64,000 nucleotides of DNA, taken from contig SHZF01000013.1 in the NCBI GenBank assembly GCA_009692425.1, forward strand, positions 30,391 through 94,390. Direction: 5' to 3'. This DNA comes from Myxococcales bacterium. GTDB taxonomy: Bacteria; Myxococcota_A; UBA9042. A program made the translations under genes and the position numbers. Below are positions 37,868 to 46,835 of this stretch, piece after piece (within the stretch, counting starts at the first letter, position 1; each line of letters opens with the position of its first letter). The notes under the pieces are model-generated. The model searched no databases, was not told the DNA's origin, and saw nothing but the letters and a program-made list of their open reading frames with translations.

Positions 37868-38680
37868 ATGCCCGACGCCATCGTCACGCTGCAAGGCGTC
37901 GACAAGGACTATCCTCTCGGCGCCGTCGTGGTGCGCGCGCTGCAAGGAGTGGACCTCGAGATCGACGCGGGCGAGTTCACCGTGATTGCCGGGCCGTCCG
38001 GCAGCGGCAAGACCACGCTTCTCAACCTGATCGGCTGCGTCGATGTGGCGACGCGCGGCACCGTGACGATCGACGGCGCCAACACGCACAAGCTGAGCGA
38101 GCGCGACCTGACGCGACTGCGGTTGCACAAGCTCGGCTTCATCTTCCAGTCCTTCAACCTGGTCGGCGTGCTCGACGCGTTCCAGAACATCGAGTTGCCG
38201 TTGCTTTTGCAGCGCGACCTTGGCGCAGCGGCGCGCACCGAGCGCGTGCGCGGACTGCTCGAGCAGGTGGGACTGACGGCGTTCGCCCACCATCGGCCCG
38301 GCGAACTCTCGGGGGGCCAGCGCCAGCGTGTCGCGATCGCCCGCGCCCTCGTTTCGCAGCCGCGCATCGTGTTGGCCGATGAACCGACGGCCAACCTCGA
38401 TTCGGTGACCGGTGCCCAGATCCTCGAACTCATGCAGGCGCTGAACCGCACCGGCACGACCTTCTTGTTCTCAACGCATGACCCCCGCGTCGTCGAGCGG
38501 GCCCGTCGCGTCGTGCGCATGGTCGATGGGCGCATCGATTCGGACTCCGCTATGTCCCCGGCTGCTGCAGTGTCCCCGGCTGCTGCAGTGTCCCCGGCTG
38601 CTGCAGTGTCCCCGGCTGCTGCGCTGGCCACCTTGACGCCTGCTGCTGCGGACCACCCTGCCGCCGCCACCTCCGTCTGA
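37868..38680 (+). CDS. ABC transporter ATPase, LolD/MacB type
   Basis: This 270-residue ATPase has Walker A GPSGSGKT (42-49), Q-loop FQSFNLV, signature LSGGQRQ (147-153), Walker B LADEPT (169-174) and the STHD switch, the pattern of the LolD/MacB mechanotransmission group. The last 40 residues are an expansion of VSPAAA units not found in the family. It heads a six-gene operon; the first permease starts 13 bp after its stop. It would drive the two FtsX-type permeases that follow. Confidence 0.94.
   Translation: MPDAIVTLQGVDKDYPLGAVVVRALQGVDLEIDAGEFTVIAGPSGSGKTTLLNLIGCVDVATRGTVTIDGANTHKLSERDLTRLRLHKLGFIFQSFNLVGVLDAFQNIELPLLLQRDLGAAARTERVRGLLEQVGLTAFAHHRPGELSGGQRQRVAIARALVSQPRIVLADEPTANLDSVTGAQILELMQALNRTGTTFLFSTHDPRVVERARRVVRMVDGRIDSDSAMSPAAAVSPAAAVSPAAAVSPAAALATLTPAAADHPAAATSV
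38555..38626. repeat. Four 18-bp tandem units at the 3' end of the ABC ATPase gene
   Basis: tccccggctgctgcagtg is repeated four times (the last slightly changed) and encodes SPAAAV units after the ATPase fold, outside conserved structure. Confidence 0.92.
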
Positions 38681-38693
38681 GGGGACCCGCTCC

Positions 38694-40865
38694 GTGCTGT
38701 TGCTCCGCCTCGCCATCCGCAACCTGTGGACCCACAAATGGAAGACCGCCATCGTCGGCGGCCTGCTCACCGTCGGCACGCTTTTGGTCGTCGTCGGTCA
38801 GGCGCTGCTTGCGTCGCTCGACCTCTCGATGTCGCAAAGCATCGTGCACAGCATCTCTGGCCACATTCAGGTCTCGAAGGCGGGTGCCAAAGATCGCCTG
38901 AAGTTGTTCGGCTCACCCAACGACGGCACCGAGATCGGCCACATCGAGGACTTTCCCCGCGTCCGCAAGGCGCTCGAAGCCCTGCCCGGCGTTGAAGCCG
39001 TGGTGCCGATGGGCTTCAACAACGCGGTGGTGTACGGCGGCAACATCCTCGACGTGAAGTTGGCCGCCCTGCGCAAGGCCGAGCGTGAGGGTGACCGCAC
39101 GCGCACCAAGGCCCTGCGCAACCACGTGCGCCGCATCGTCGGGCTGTTGCGCGGCGAACTGGGCAATCTCGAAGGGTTCGTCGATCTGAGCCGGCAGTCG
39201 ACCGAGGATCGCGAGGGCCACGCTGCGGTCGAAACCGCCGCCCACGACGCATTCTGGCAGGGTTACGACGCCGACCCGCAGCAAGCGATGGAATTTCTTG
39301 AGAATCGTATTGCGCCGATGGCCATGGGCGAAGAGATGATGTTCCTGCGCTACATCGGCACGGACACGGCCCGCTTCACCCAGTCGTTCCATCGCTTCGA
39401 ACTCGTCGACGGCAAGCCGATACCGCCGGGTCAGCGCGGCTTCCTGTTCAACAAGCTCAACTACGAGGACACCTGCAAGCACAAGACCGCGCGCCGGCTC
39501 GACAAGATGCAGGACCGTATCGCCGAGGGCTGGACGCTGAAAAGCGATGCGGAACTCAAGCAGTGGATGGAACTGAACCAGCGCCAGTACAAGGAAATCA
39601 CCTACCAACTCGACGATCTCGGGGCGGCCGACGTGCGCAAGGCCCTGCAAGCCGAACTGGGCTCGCAGCAAGCCGACCTCCAGAAGTTGATCCAAGCATT
39701 CATGGCGATGGATGATAAGAATTTCGCCAAACGCTACAAGCTCTTCTACGCTGCCATCGCGCCCTACCTGCAACTCTACGCCGTCAACATCGGCGACGTG
39801 CTGACCATCAACGGCCTCACCGACGCGGGCTATCCGACCTCGGTCAACGTCCCGGTCTACGGCACGTTCCGCTTTCGCAGTCTCGACAAGTCGGCGCTGG
39901 CGGGCGCGACCAGCCTGACGGACATGATGACGTTCCGCGACCTGTTCGGGCACATGACGGCCGACCGCCGCGAGGAACTGCAGCGTCTCCAGCAAGGCAG
40001 CGGCATCAAGGCCGTGGCGCGCGAGGACGCCGAGGCCGCCCTGTTCGGCGCCGACTCCGATGCCGACGAAGCGGTCGAGTTGGCGGCGGCGCCGACGGGT
40101 TCTGGCGCTGCGGTGGCGGCTGTGGGTCGGGACGCGTCGGCGCCATCGACTGGCCTGGCCGATGCTGCAACCGACGCGGCCGCTGCAGACCTCGCGCGGC
40201 TCGACCTCAAGGCGGGCGGGCGCCGCTATGGCCGGGAACTGTTCGGCCGCCGCTACAACCAGCAGGAGATCGATGGGGGTGTCGTGCGCCACGCGGCCGT
40301 CGTGCTGAAGCCGGGCACGGACGAACGGGCGGTTTTGCAGGCCGTGCGCGCGGCGTCGGACCGGGACAAGCTGGGCCTGACCGCAATCGACTGGCGCGAG
40401 GCCTCGGGCTTGATCGGCAACTTCATCGGCGTCATCTATGCCGTGTTGGCAACAGCACTGCTGGTGATCTTCATCGTCGCACTCGTAATCCTGAACAACA
40501 CGATGGTCATGGCGACGGCTGAGCGCGTCCGCGAAATCGGTACGCTGCGCGCGATTGGAGCCCAGCGCACGGAGATCCTCGCGATGTTCCTGGCCGAGGC
40601 CCTGGTGCTCGGCGCACTGTTCGGCACGCTCGGCGCCGGGCTCGGGGTGGGCGGCGTGCTGTGGGCCCAGGCGGTCGGCATCCCGGCCGTCAACGACGTG
40701 CTCGTCTTCCTGTTTGCGGGCCCACGCCTGTACCCGTTCGTGACGCCGCTCCACGTCGGCGTGGGCCTGCTGGCGGCGGGTTTCGTCACGGTACTGTCGA
40801 CGCTGTACCCGGCGTGGCTCGCCACGCGCATCGAACCCGTCGTCGCCATGCAAGGGGCCGAGTAG
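38694..40865 (+). CDS. FtsX-like permease with very large periplasmic domain
   Basis: GTG at 38694 follows GAGGGGAC. The 723-residue protein has one membrane helix near 18-42, a periplasmic region of about 530 residues (roughly 43-575), and three C-terminal helices near 577-602, 628-662 and 688-708. The cytoplasmic ERVREIGTLRAIGA loop (610-623) and the VVAMQGAE end mark the FtsX/LolE permease family. Related LolC/E proteins are about 400 residues, so more than 300 residues are extra, including a charged helical part at 120-345 and an Ala-rich stretch near 460-500. It is likely the substrate-contacting member of an asymmetric pair with the next gene. Confidence 0.92.
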   Translation: MLLLRLAIRNLWTHKWKTAIVGGLLTVGTLLVVVGQALLASLDLSMSQSIVHSISGHIQVSKAGAKDRLKLFGSPNDGTEIGHIEDFPRVRKALEALPGVEAVVPMGFNNAVVYGGNILDVKLAALRKAEREGDRTRTKALRNHVRRIVGLLRGELGNLEGFVDLSRQSTEDREGHAAVETAAHDAFWQGYDADPQQAMEFLENRIAPMAMGEEMMFLRYIGTDTARFTQSFHRFELVDGKPIPPGQRGFLFNKLNYEDTCKHKTARRLDKMQDRIAEGWTLKSDAELKQWMELNQRQYKEITYQLDDLGAADVRKALQAELGSQQADLQKLIQAFMAMDDKNFAKRYKLFYAAIAPYLQLYAVNIGDVLTINGLTDAGYPTSVNVPVYGTFRFRSLDKSALAGATSLTDMMTFRDLFGHMTADRREELQRLQQGSGIKAVAREDAEAALFGADSDADEAVELAAAPTGSGAAVAAVGRDASAPSTGLADAATDAAAADLARLDLKAGGRRYGRELFGRRYNQQEIDGGVVRHAAVVLKPGTDERAVLQAVRAASDRDKLGLTAIDWREASGLIGNFIGVIYAVLATALLVIFIVALVILNNTMVMATAERVREIGTLRAIGAQRTEILAMFLAEALVLGALFGTLGAGLGVGGVLWAQAVGIPAVNDVLVFLFAGPRLYPFVTPLHVGVGLLAAGFVTVLSTLYPAWLATRIEPVVAMQGAE

Positions 40866-40867
40866 CC

Positions 40868-42169
40868 ATGGGCATGCTTTTTCGGATGGCGACGCGCAAC
40901 CTCGGCGTCCACAAGATCCGCACGTCGCTGCTGGGTACGGCGATCGCGCTCGTGACCGCGCTGCTGGCCCTGCTGTCGGGCCTGTTCACCGGCATGCAGA
41001 CCACGATGCTGCGCACGGCGACGACGCTGATGACCGGCCACGTCAATGTGGCGGGCTTCTACAAGCCGACGAGCGGCACCGTGGCACCAGTCGTCACCAA
41101 GGCGGCGGCGTTGCGGGCCTTCGTCGAAAAAAAGACGCCGGGCGTCAAGCTGATCGTTACGCGCGGCCGCGGCTGGGGCAAGGTGGTCAGCGACAAGTCG
41201 TCGCAGCAGGCGGCGCTGGTCGGCATCGACATTGGGGCGGAAGTCGGCTTCCGCGACGTGGTGCAGGTCAAGACGGGCTCGCTCGAAGGGCTGCGGGAGC
41301 CGCATTCGTGTGTGATCTTCCAGTCCACGGCCAAGCGGCTGGAGGTCAAGGTCGGCGACACCGTGACCCTGTCGGCGCCGACCTTTCGCGGCGTGAACAA
41401 CACCGTCGACGTGAAGATCGTGGCGATCGGCGGCGATCTCGGCATGTTCTCCGGCTTCAACGTCTACGTGCCCGAAGCGACGATCCGCGAACTGTACCAA
41501 CTCGACCCGCTGACGGTCGGCGCCATCCAACTCTACGTGAACGAGCCCGACCGCGCCGAGGAGATCGCAGCCACGCTGCGCGCCGACATCGAGAAAGCCG
41601 GGTGGCGCGTGCTGCCGCCCGTGTCGCAGCCGTTCTGGCGCAAATTCGACACCGTCAAGCGCGAGGACTGGACGGGCCAGAAGATCGACGTGACGACGTG
41701 GACCGATGAGATGCAGTTCATGAAGTGGACGCTGGCGACGGTCGGGACGCTGATCACGATCATCGTCGGCGTGCTGCTCGTGATCATCTCGGTCGGCATG
41801 ATGAACGCGCTGTCGATGGCGATTCGTGAGCGGACGCGCGAGATCGGCACGCTGCGGGCGATCGGCATGCAGCGCGGCGGCATCCTCGGCTTGTTCGTGC
41901 TCGAGGCGGCGCTTTTGGGTCTGGGCGCCACGATCGTAGGCGTCGTGCTGGCCATCGGCACAGCTGCCCTGGTCAACGGCATCGGCGTGGGCGTCGGCGA
42001 GGACTTCCAGATGTTCGTAATGCGCGAAACGCTGTGGCTCGAAATGGACGGGGGCACGGTCGCGTTGTCAGTCGGGGTGATCGCGGCGGCCACGATCGTC
42101 GCATCGCTCGGGCCCGCATGGCGGGCGTCGCGGCTGCCTCCTGTCGTGGCGATGCAGAGCGCAAAGTAG
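40868..42169 (+). CDS. FtsX-like permease, compact partner
   Basis: ATG at 40868 lies 2 bp after the previous stop. The 433-residue protein has the standard LolC/E plan: an N-terminal helix after MATRNLGVHKIRTSLLG, a periplasmic domain of about 240 residues, and three helices around 295-320, 340-375 and 400-420. ERTREIGTLRAIGM and a terminal PPVVAMQSAK are near-identical in form to the larger permease, indicating common descent. It would pair with that protein and the ATPase to form one complex. Confidence 0.93.
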   Translation: MGMLFRMATRNLGVHKIRTSLLGTAIALVTALLALLSGLFTGMQTTMLRTATTLMTGHVNVAGFYKPTSGTVAPVVTKAAALRAFVEKKTPGVKLIVTRGRGWGKVVSDKSSQQAALVGIDIGAEVGFRDVVQVKTGSLEGLREPHSCVIFQSTAKRLEVKVGDTVTLSAPTFRGVNNTVDVKIVAIGGDLGMFSGFNVYVPEATIRELYQLDPLTVGAIQLYVNEPDRAEEIAATLRADIEKAGWRVLPPVSQPFWRKFDTVKREDWTGQKIDVTTWTDEMQFMKWTLATVGTLITIIVGVLLVIISVGMMNALSMAIRERTREIGTLRAIGMQRGGILGLFVLEAALLGLGATIVGVVLAIGTAALVNGIGVGVGEDFQMFVMRETLWLEMDGGTVALSVGVIAAATIVASLGPAWRASRLPPVVAMQSAK

Positions 42170-42205
42170 CTAAGTGGGACAACCGCACAAAACTCGGAGG
42201 TTCGG

Positions 42206-43045
42206 GTGGCGAGTGTGATGAACTGGATGACGATCGCCAGCTTGGGCGCGCTGAACGCAATCTGTAGCCTTTCGTTCGCGCAGGAAAAGCCACAGGAAGT
42301 GGAGGAAAAGCCTGCCATGGAGCCGGCCCGCCCGTGGACGCCCGATGAGGTCAAGGCCGCCATCAAGCAGATCGACGACCGCCAGAAAAACTCGGGCGAC
42401 TACAAGACGTTGGTCTACATCGAGCGCAAGGAGAAGGAGAAGAACGACGTCGTGTTCGAAGCCGTCGTGTACCGGCGCGACATCGACGAGAAGCTTATGA
42501 TCCTGTTCCTGAATCCGAAATCAGAGCGCGGCAAGGGCTACCTGCGGCTCGAAAAGAACATGTGGATGTACGACCCCGCGACCGGCAAGTGGGAGCGGCG
42601 CACCGAACGGGAGCGCATCGGCGGCACCGACAGCCGGCGCGCGGACTTCGACCAGTCGAACCTGGCCAACGAATACGATACGACGTACAAGGGTCTGGAA
42701 AAACTTGGGAAGTTTGAGGTCCATCGGCTCGAACTGTTGGCGCGCAAGGGGGTCGACGTGGCGTACCCGCAACTCTCGCTGTGGGTGTCGGCTGCGTCGG
42801 GCAACGTGCTGAAACGACAGGAGTTTGCTGCCAGCGGCAAGCTGATGCGGACCAGCTACACGCCGAAGTGGGCCAAGAAGTTCTCGCCATCGAAGGGTGC
42901 CGACGTGTGGACCGCGAAGGAAATCCGCATCTTCGACGAGGTCGAGAAGGGCAATTCGACCGTGATCCTGTTGAAGGATCAGGACCTGCGCAGCTTGACC
43001 GTCAACATGTTTACGAAGGCGTGGCTGGAGACGCAGAGCCGATGA
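42206..43045 (+). CDS. LolA-like outer membrane lipoprotein-sorting family protein
   Basis: GTG at 42206 follows CGGAGG. The 279-residue protein has a signal peptide ending SLSFA. Its mature half-barrel features include KNMWMYDPATGKWERR, DFDQSNLANEY and YPQLSLWVSAASGNVLKR, as in the LolA-like lipoprotein-sorting family (PF17131). These proteins usually accompany FtsX-type ABC pumps and probably bind a hydrophobic cargo in the periplasm. It overlaps the following barrel gene by 4 bp. Whether the cargo is lipoprotein or another lipid is unknown. Confidence 0.88.
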   Translation: MASVMNWMTIASLGALNAICSLSFAQEKPQEVEEKPAMEPARPWTPDEVKAAIKQIDDRQKNSGDYKTLVYIERKEKEKNDVVFEAVVYRRDIDEKLMILFLNPKSERGKGYLRLEKNMWMYDPATGKWERRTERERIGGTDSRRADFDQSNLANEYDTTYKGLEKLGKFEVHRLELLARKGVDVAYPQLSLWVSAASGNVLKRQEFAASGKLMRTSYTPKWAKKFSPSKGADVWTAKEIRIFDEVEKGNSTVILLKDQDLRSLTVNMFTKAWLETQSR

Positions 43046-44481
43046 GCGGGGTTGGACGGGCGGGATTGCGCTGCGCGACGGCGACGGCGTTGGCCCTGAC
43101 CAGTGCGGTGGCCGGGGTCGCTCCAGCGACGGCCCAGGCGCACGACGAGAATGCAATGTTCGGGGGCGACGCATCCCCCACGCCCGGAGCCGCGGACCCG
43201 ACGCCTACGAATGCGAGCGGTGCGGACCTCGGCGACGCCCGCATGGCGGGACCGGCGACGGAGAACCAGGACCTGCTCGTGCGCGACCGCCTGCAGATCG
43301 GCGGCCTGTTCTACGCGCGCCAGGCTGTGGGCAAGCAGCGCGACGTGGCATTCAGCGCCATGACGCTGGCGCAGTCGAACCTGGTCGATGTCTACCTCGA
43401 TGGCCGCGTGAACGAGCGGGTGCGGGCCTACCTGCGCGGGCGGCTGTCGTGGAATCCGTTGGCCGACGTGCCGCCCGCCGCAGGGAGCGCATTCGGTGGC
43501 GCGGGGCCAGCCGAAGAAGTGCGCGTCGGGCTTGACCAGTTGTGGCTCAAATGGGACGTGGGTCGGACCGCCTACTTCACGCTCGGCTCGCAGCACGTGC
43601 GCTACGGCGCCACCCGCATCTGGAATCCGGGCGACGTGGTCAACCGGACGCGCCGCAATCCGTTGCAATTCTTCGACGAGCGTAGCGGCGTGCCGATGTT
43701 GAAGGTCCACGTGCCGTACGAAGCGCGCGGGTGGAACTTCTATGGGCTCATCCTCACGGACGACGCGACCACGCTCGACAAGCTGGGGGCCATCGGGCGT
43801 GCCGAAATCGTGGTCGGACCGGCCGAAGTGGGGCTGACGGGCCTGGCGCGCAAGGGCGACGACCCGCGGCTGGCGCTCGACCTGTCCGCCGGCGTGTGGG
43901 AACTCGACCTGATGGCGGAGACCGGCCTGCAACTCGGCGCAGGCGAGGTGTTGTGGCAGGCCAGCGCGGGCGTGGCGTGGACGTGGCCGTACCGCGAGGA
44001 CGATTCCCTGACGCTGGCGCTGGAATGGTTCCACAATCCCCAAGGCTTCGAGTCAGAACGTGATGCAGTAGATGCGGCTGCCAAGGCCTTGTTGACCGGC
44101 GCGGCGAGCCCCATCGTGCCGCTCTACACTGGCCGCGACTACCTGGGGCTGCTGGCCGTGGTGGTGTCGCCGGGGGATTGGAAGGACGTCTCGGTGTCGG
44201 CCATCGCGCTCGCCAGCGTCAGCGACAGGTCTGGCCTGGTGCGGTTGGCCGTGCAGGGGCGCGTGCTGACGGACCTCGGCGTCGAGGCGTTCGTGGCTGG
44301 AATGTGGGGCGAAGGTGAGTTCAGCGGCTATGCCAGCGAGATCAAGGACCGACTGGCCGTTTTCGAGGCGACGCGGGCGGCACTGCCCCGCGAACTGCGG
44401 CCGGCACCGCTGCCGCTGCAGTCGGCCAACGTGCACGGGCCGCTCGGCCAGGTCGGCCTGAACCTGCGCGTGGACCTGTAG
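43042..44481 (+). CDS. Secreted outer-membrane beta-barrel candidate
   Basis: ATG at 43042 overlaps the previous stop (ATGA). The 479-residue protein has a signal peptide ending ATAQA, an Asp/Ala/Pro-rich stretch to about residue 70, then alternating hydrophobic/polar strands rich in Gly, Trp and Tyr: LWLKWDVGRTAYFTLGSQHVR, GLILTDDATTL, EVGLTGLARKG and a final VGLNLRVDL, which resembles a barrel-closing C-terminal strand. No close porin family is recognised. Its place after the LolA-like gene suggests it is the outer-membrane end of the same pathway. Confidence 0.78.
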   Translation: MSGVGRAGLRCATATALALTSAVAGVAPATAQAHDENAMFGGDASPTPGAADPTPTNASGADLGDARMAGPATENQDLLVRDRLQIGGLFYARQAVGKQRDVAFSAMTLAQSNLVDVYLDGRVNERVRAYLRGRLSWNPLADVPPAAGSAFGGAGPAEEVRVGLDQLWLKWDVGRTAYFTLGSQHVRYGATRIWNPGDVVNRTRRNPLQFFDERSGVPMLKVHVPYEARGWNFYGLILTDDATTLDKLGAIGRAEIVVGPAEVGLTGLARKGDDPRLALDLSAGVWELDLMAETGLQLGAGEVLWQASAGVAWTWPYREDDSLTLALEWFHNPQGFESERDAVDAAAKALLTGAASPIVPLYTGRDYLGLLAVVVSPGDWKDVSVSAIALASVSDRSGLVRLAVQGRVLTDLGVEAFVAGMWGEGEFSGYASEIKDRLAVFEATRAALPRELRPAPLPLQSANVHGPLGQVGLNLRVDL

Positions 44482-44484
44482 CCG

Positions 44485-45237
44485 ATGGACCTGCGCGAGT
44501 TCGAGAGCACGGCGCAGCGCCACCCGTGGGAGGTGGCACGTGCGCGCTTCTTCAGGCAGGCGCTCGCCGACGCGGGCCTCGTGGAGGGAACGCGCAGGGT
44601 GCTCGATGCCGGTTCGGGCGACGCGTGGTTTGCGCGGCAACTGCGGGCCGACCTGCCGGCCGCAGCGACCGTGGCGTGTTGGGATGTCGAGTACACCGAT
44701 GCACAGTTGGCCACGCTGGGGCCTGCGCAGCCGGCCGGCGTGACGCTGCACCGGGAACGGCAACCGGGCCCGTTCGATGTCGTGACGCTGCTCGACGTGC
44801 TCGAACACGTCGAAGACGACGCCGCATTCCTGGCGGGCATCGTCGCTGAGGTGCGCCCCGGCGGCCACGTCTTGGTCAGCGTGCCGGCGTGGCAGGGGTT
44901 GTACACCGCGCACGACACGTTCCTGCACCACCACCGCCGCTACAGCCCTGCACAGGGAGAGCGCCTCTTGCGGGGCGCCGGGCTCGAGATCGTTCGCTCG
45001 GGCGGCCTGTTCCATGCGCTGTTGGCGCCGCGGGCCCTGCAGAAGGTGCGCGAACTCGTGCGGGGCGCTCCCGCCCAGGTTGCGTCCGGGATTGCCTGGC
45101 GGGGCGGGCGGGTGCTGACGGCGGGCATCGGCGCAGCGCTGGCGGCGGACAACCGGGTGTCACGCTGGGCGGCGGCGGCGGGCATGGGGCTGCCGGGGCT
45201 GTCGTGGTGGGCGCTGGCGTGCAAGAGGTCGCCGTAG
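44485..45237 (+). CDS. SAM-dependent class I methyltransferase
   Basis: This 250-residue protein has the SAM motif VLDAGSGDAWF (39-49), an acidic CWDVEYTD strand, FDVVTLLDVLEHVEDD and LRPGG-like VRPGGHVLVSVP, which place it in the Methyltransf_11/12/23 group. The C-terminal 60 residues are hydrophobic and may contact membrane. It starts 3 bp after the barrel gene, so it belongs to the same operon. A lipid or quinone-like substrate would fit but is inference. Confidence 0.88.
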   Translation: MDLREFESTAQRHPWEVARARFFRQALADAGLVEGTRRVLDAGSGDAWFARQLRADLPAAATVACWDVEYTDAQLATLGPAQPAGVTLHRERQPGPFDVVTLLDVLEHVEDDAAFLAGIVAEVRPGGHVLVSVPAWQGLYTAHDTFLHHHRRYSPAQGERLLRGAGLEIVRSGGLFHALLAPRALQKVRELVRGAPAQVASGIAWRGGRVLTAGIGAALAADNRVSRWAAAAGMGLPGLSWWALACKRSP

Positions 45238-45301
45238 CGCCTGGTTGGTTGCACCGCCGCCGCCGCGCGCCTACCCTTCACGAAACTTCGCGAGGCCTGC
45301 C

Positions 45302-46747
45302 ATGCCACCCAGCGCCACCTGCCGCAAAGACTGCGCGGCCGCCACCCTCGGCGCCATTGGGCTGTTCGCCGCGCTCGCCTGCAGTTCTGCTTCGCCCGCT
45401 GTCGGCGGCACCACGCCGGCTGGCGGCACCGACGTCGCCTTCGTGACGGGCGATGGCGTCTCGGCCAAAGACGGTGCAGCCAACGCCAACGCCGACTTGG
45501 CGCCCACGCCCCCCGACAGCGCCGCCCAAGATGGCGCAGTCGCCGATGCCGGCTCGGCCGCACCCGACACCTCCGCACCCGACACCTCCGCACCCGACAC
45601 TTCCGCACCCGATACGGCCAAACCCATCGACACCGCGACGCCCGCCGACACGGCCGCGCCTGTCCTGGTCCCGTTCAAGGGCTCCGACCTGCTCAAGCTT
45701 TTCTGCGCCGCGATGTCCACCGCCGAATGCCACGCGCGGGTGACGTGTGGCAGCACGACCGACAAAACCACGTGCCTGGCCGCGGCCGACATGCAGGTCA
45801 GCGAGAACGAGTGCCAGGCTGACCTGCGGGCGTTGGCCAAGGCGGTCGAAAAAGGTGGCGTCGTGTTCGATCTGGACAAGGTCAAGGCCTGCATGGCGAA
45901 CCTGAGCTGGATGTGCGGGCAGGGCACGACATCGTACGGCGCGTGCCGGTTCAACGCCGTCGCCGGCACGCGCAAGCCGGGCGACGTGTGCGCGGTCGAT
46001 GAAGAGTGCTGGCCGGGCGGCTTCTGCTACCGCGCATCCGCAGCGACGGCGTGCACAGGCAACTGCAAGGCTTGGGCAGGGCCGGGCAAGGGCTGCAACT
46101 TTGCAACCGGCGGCTCGTTGTGCACGTATGGCGAGTTCTGCAATTCGGTCAAGGTCTGCGAGCCGCGCAAGAAGGACGGCGAGACCTGCCCCGACCCCGG
46201 CATGTGCGAGGCCGGCTTGTTGTGCATCGACAGCAAGTGCACGCCGCGCGCCAAGATTGCGGGCGCTTGCCCCAAGAAGGCGGGCGAGGGCTGCACGCTC
46301 GGCACGTTTGGCTGCAAGAAGAACGCGGCGGCCGGCTCCGAGACGTGCAAGGCGAGCTACGTCGTGTGGGCGGGCAAAGGGGCGGCGTGCGACCCCGTCG
46401 GCGTGGTTCCGGTCGACGCGTTGAACCGGCGCTGGTGCCGGGTGCCGTTCTGGTGCAGCCCGACCAGCAAGACGTGCCAGGATGGCGACACGGCGGGCAC
46501 GGCCTGCACGAACAAGGACGAAGAGAAGTGCGGCCCGCTGCAGCAGTGCGAGCCGGTGGGCCTGAAGTGCGGCGCGCTGCCCAAGCTCGGCGGGTCCTGC
46601 AACGAACTCTGCCTGTCGCCGTGGGCGTGCTCGAAGAACAAGTGCATCGAGCGCCTCAAGGACGGCGAAGCCTGCACGAAGGGCGACGAGTGCGGGTCGG
46701 ACAAGTGCACGGCCAAAAAGTGCGCGGCGGTGTGCGTGGTGCCCTGA
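45302..46747 (+). CDS. Cysteine-rich lipoprotein with DTSAP-repeat linker
   Basis: ATG 45302 gives 481 residues with a signal ending AALAC. A long Asp/Thr/Ala/Pro linker has four PDTSA-type units, then PFKGSDLLKLFCAAM starts a cysteine-rich region (about 135-481). Over 40 cysteines occur in segments like CAVDEECWPGGFCYR and CTKGDECGSDKC, resembling Dickkopf- or EGF-like stapled loops rather than CTDC repeats. No enzyme motif is visible. It is transcribed alone after the methyltransferase and is another member of the surface cysteine-rich class of this window. Confidence 0.85.
   Translation: MPPSATCRKDCAAATLGAIGLFAALACSSASPAVGGTTPAGGTDVAFVTGDGVSAKDGAANANADLAPTPPDSAAQDGAVADAGSAAPDTSAPDTSAPDTSAPDTAKPIDTATPADTAAPVLVPFKGSDLLKLFCAAMSTAECHARVTCGSTTDKTTCLAAADMQVSENECQADLRALAKAVEKGGVVFDLDKVKACMANLSWMCGQGTTSYGACRFNAVAGTRKPGDVCAVDEECWPGGFCYRASAATACTGNCKAWAGPGKGCNFATGGSLCTYGEFCNSVKVCEPRKKDGETCPDPGMCEAGLLCIDSKCTPRAKIAGACPKKAGEGCTLGTFGCKKNAAAGSETCKASYVVWAGKGAACDPVGVVPVDALNRRWCRVPFWCSPTSKTCQDGDTAGTACTNKDEEKCGPLQQCEPVGLKCGALPKLGGSCNELCLSPWACSKNKCIERLKDGEACTKGDECGSDKCTAKKCAAVCVVP
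45561..45619. repeat. 15-bp tandem repeat in lipoprotein linker
   Basis: cacccgacacctccg is repeated three times with one change, and a degenerate fourth copy follows. The peptide unit is PDTSA. Confidence 0.88.
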
Positions 46748-46835
46748 GCCGCGTGCTCCTGGAGCCGACTTTGGGTCGCCGCCGTTGTACACTGCGCGCG
46801 CGGCGGCCCCAAGGCGCGGCTGCTGAGAGGTTCCT

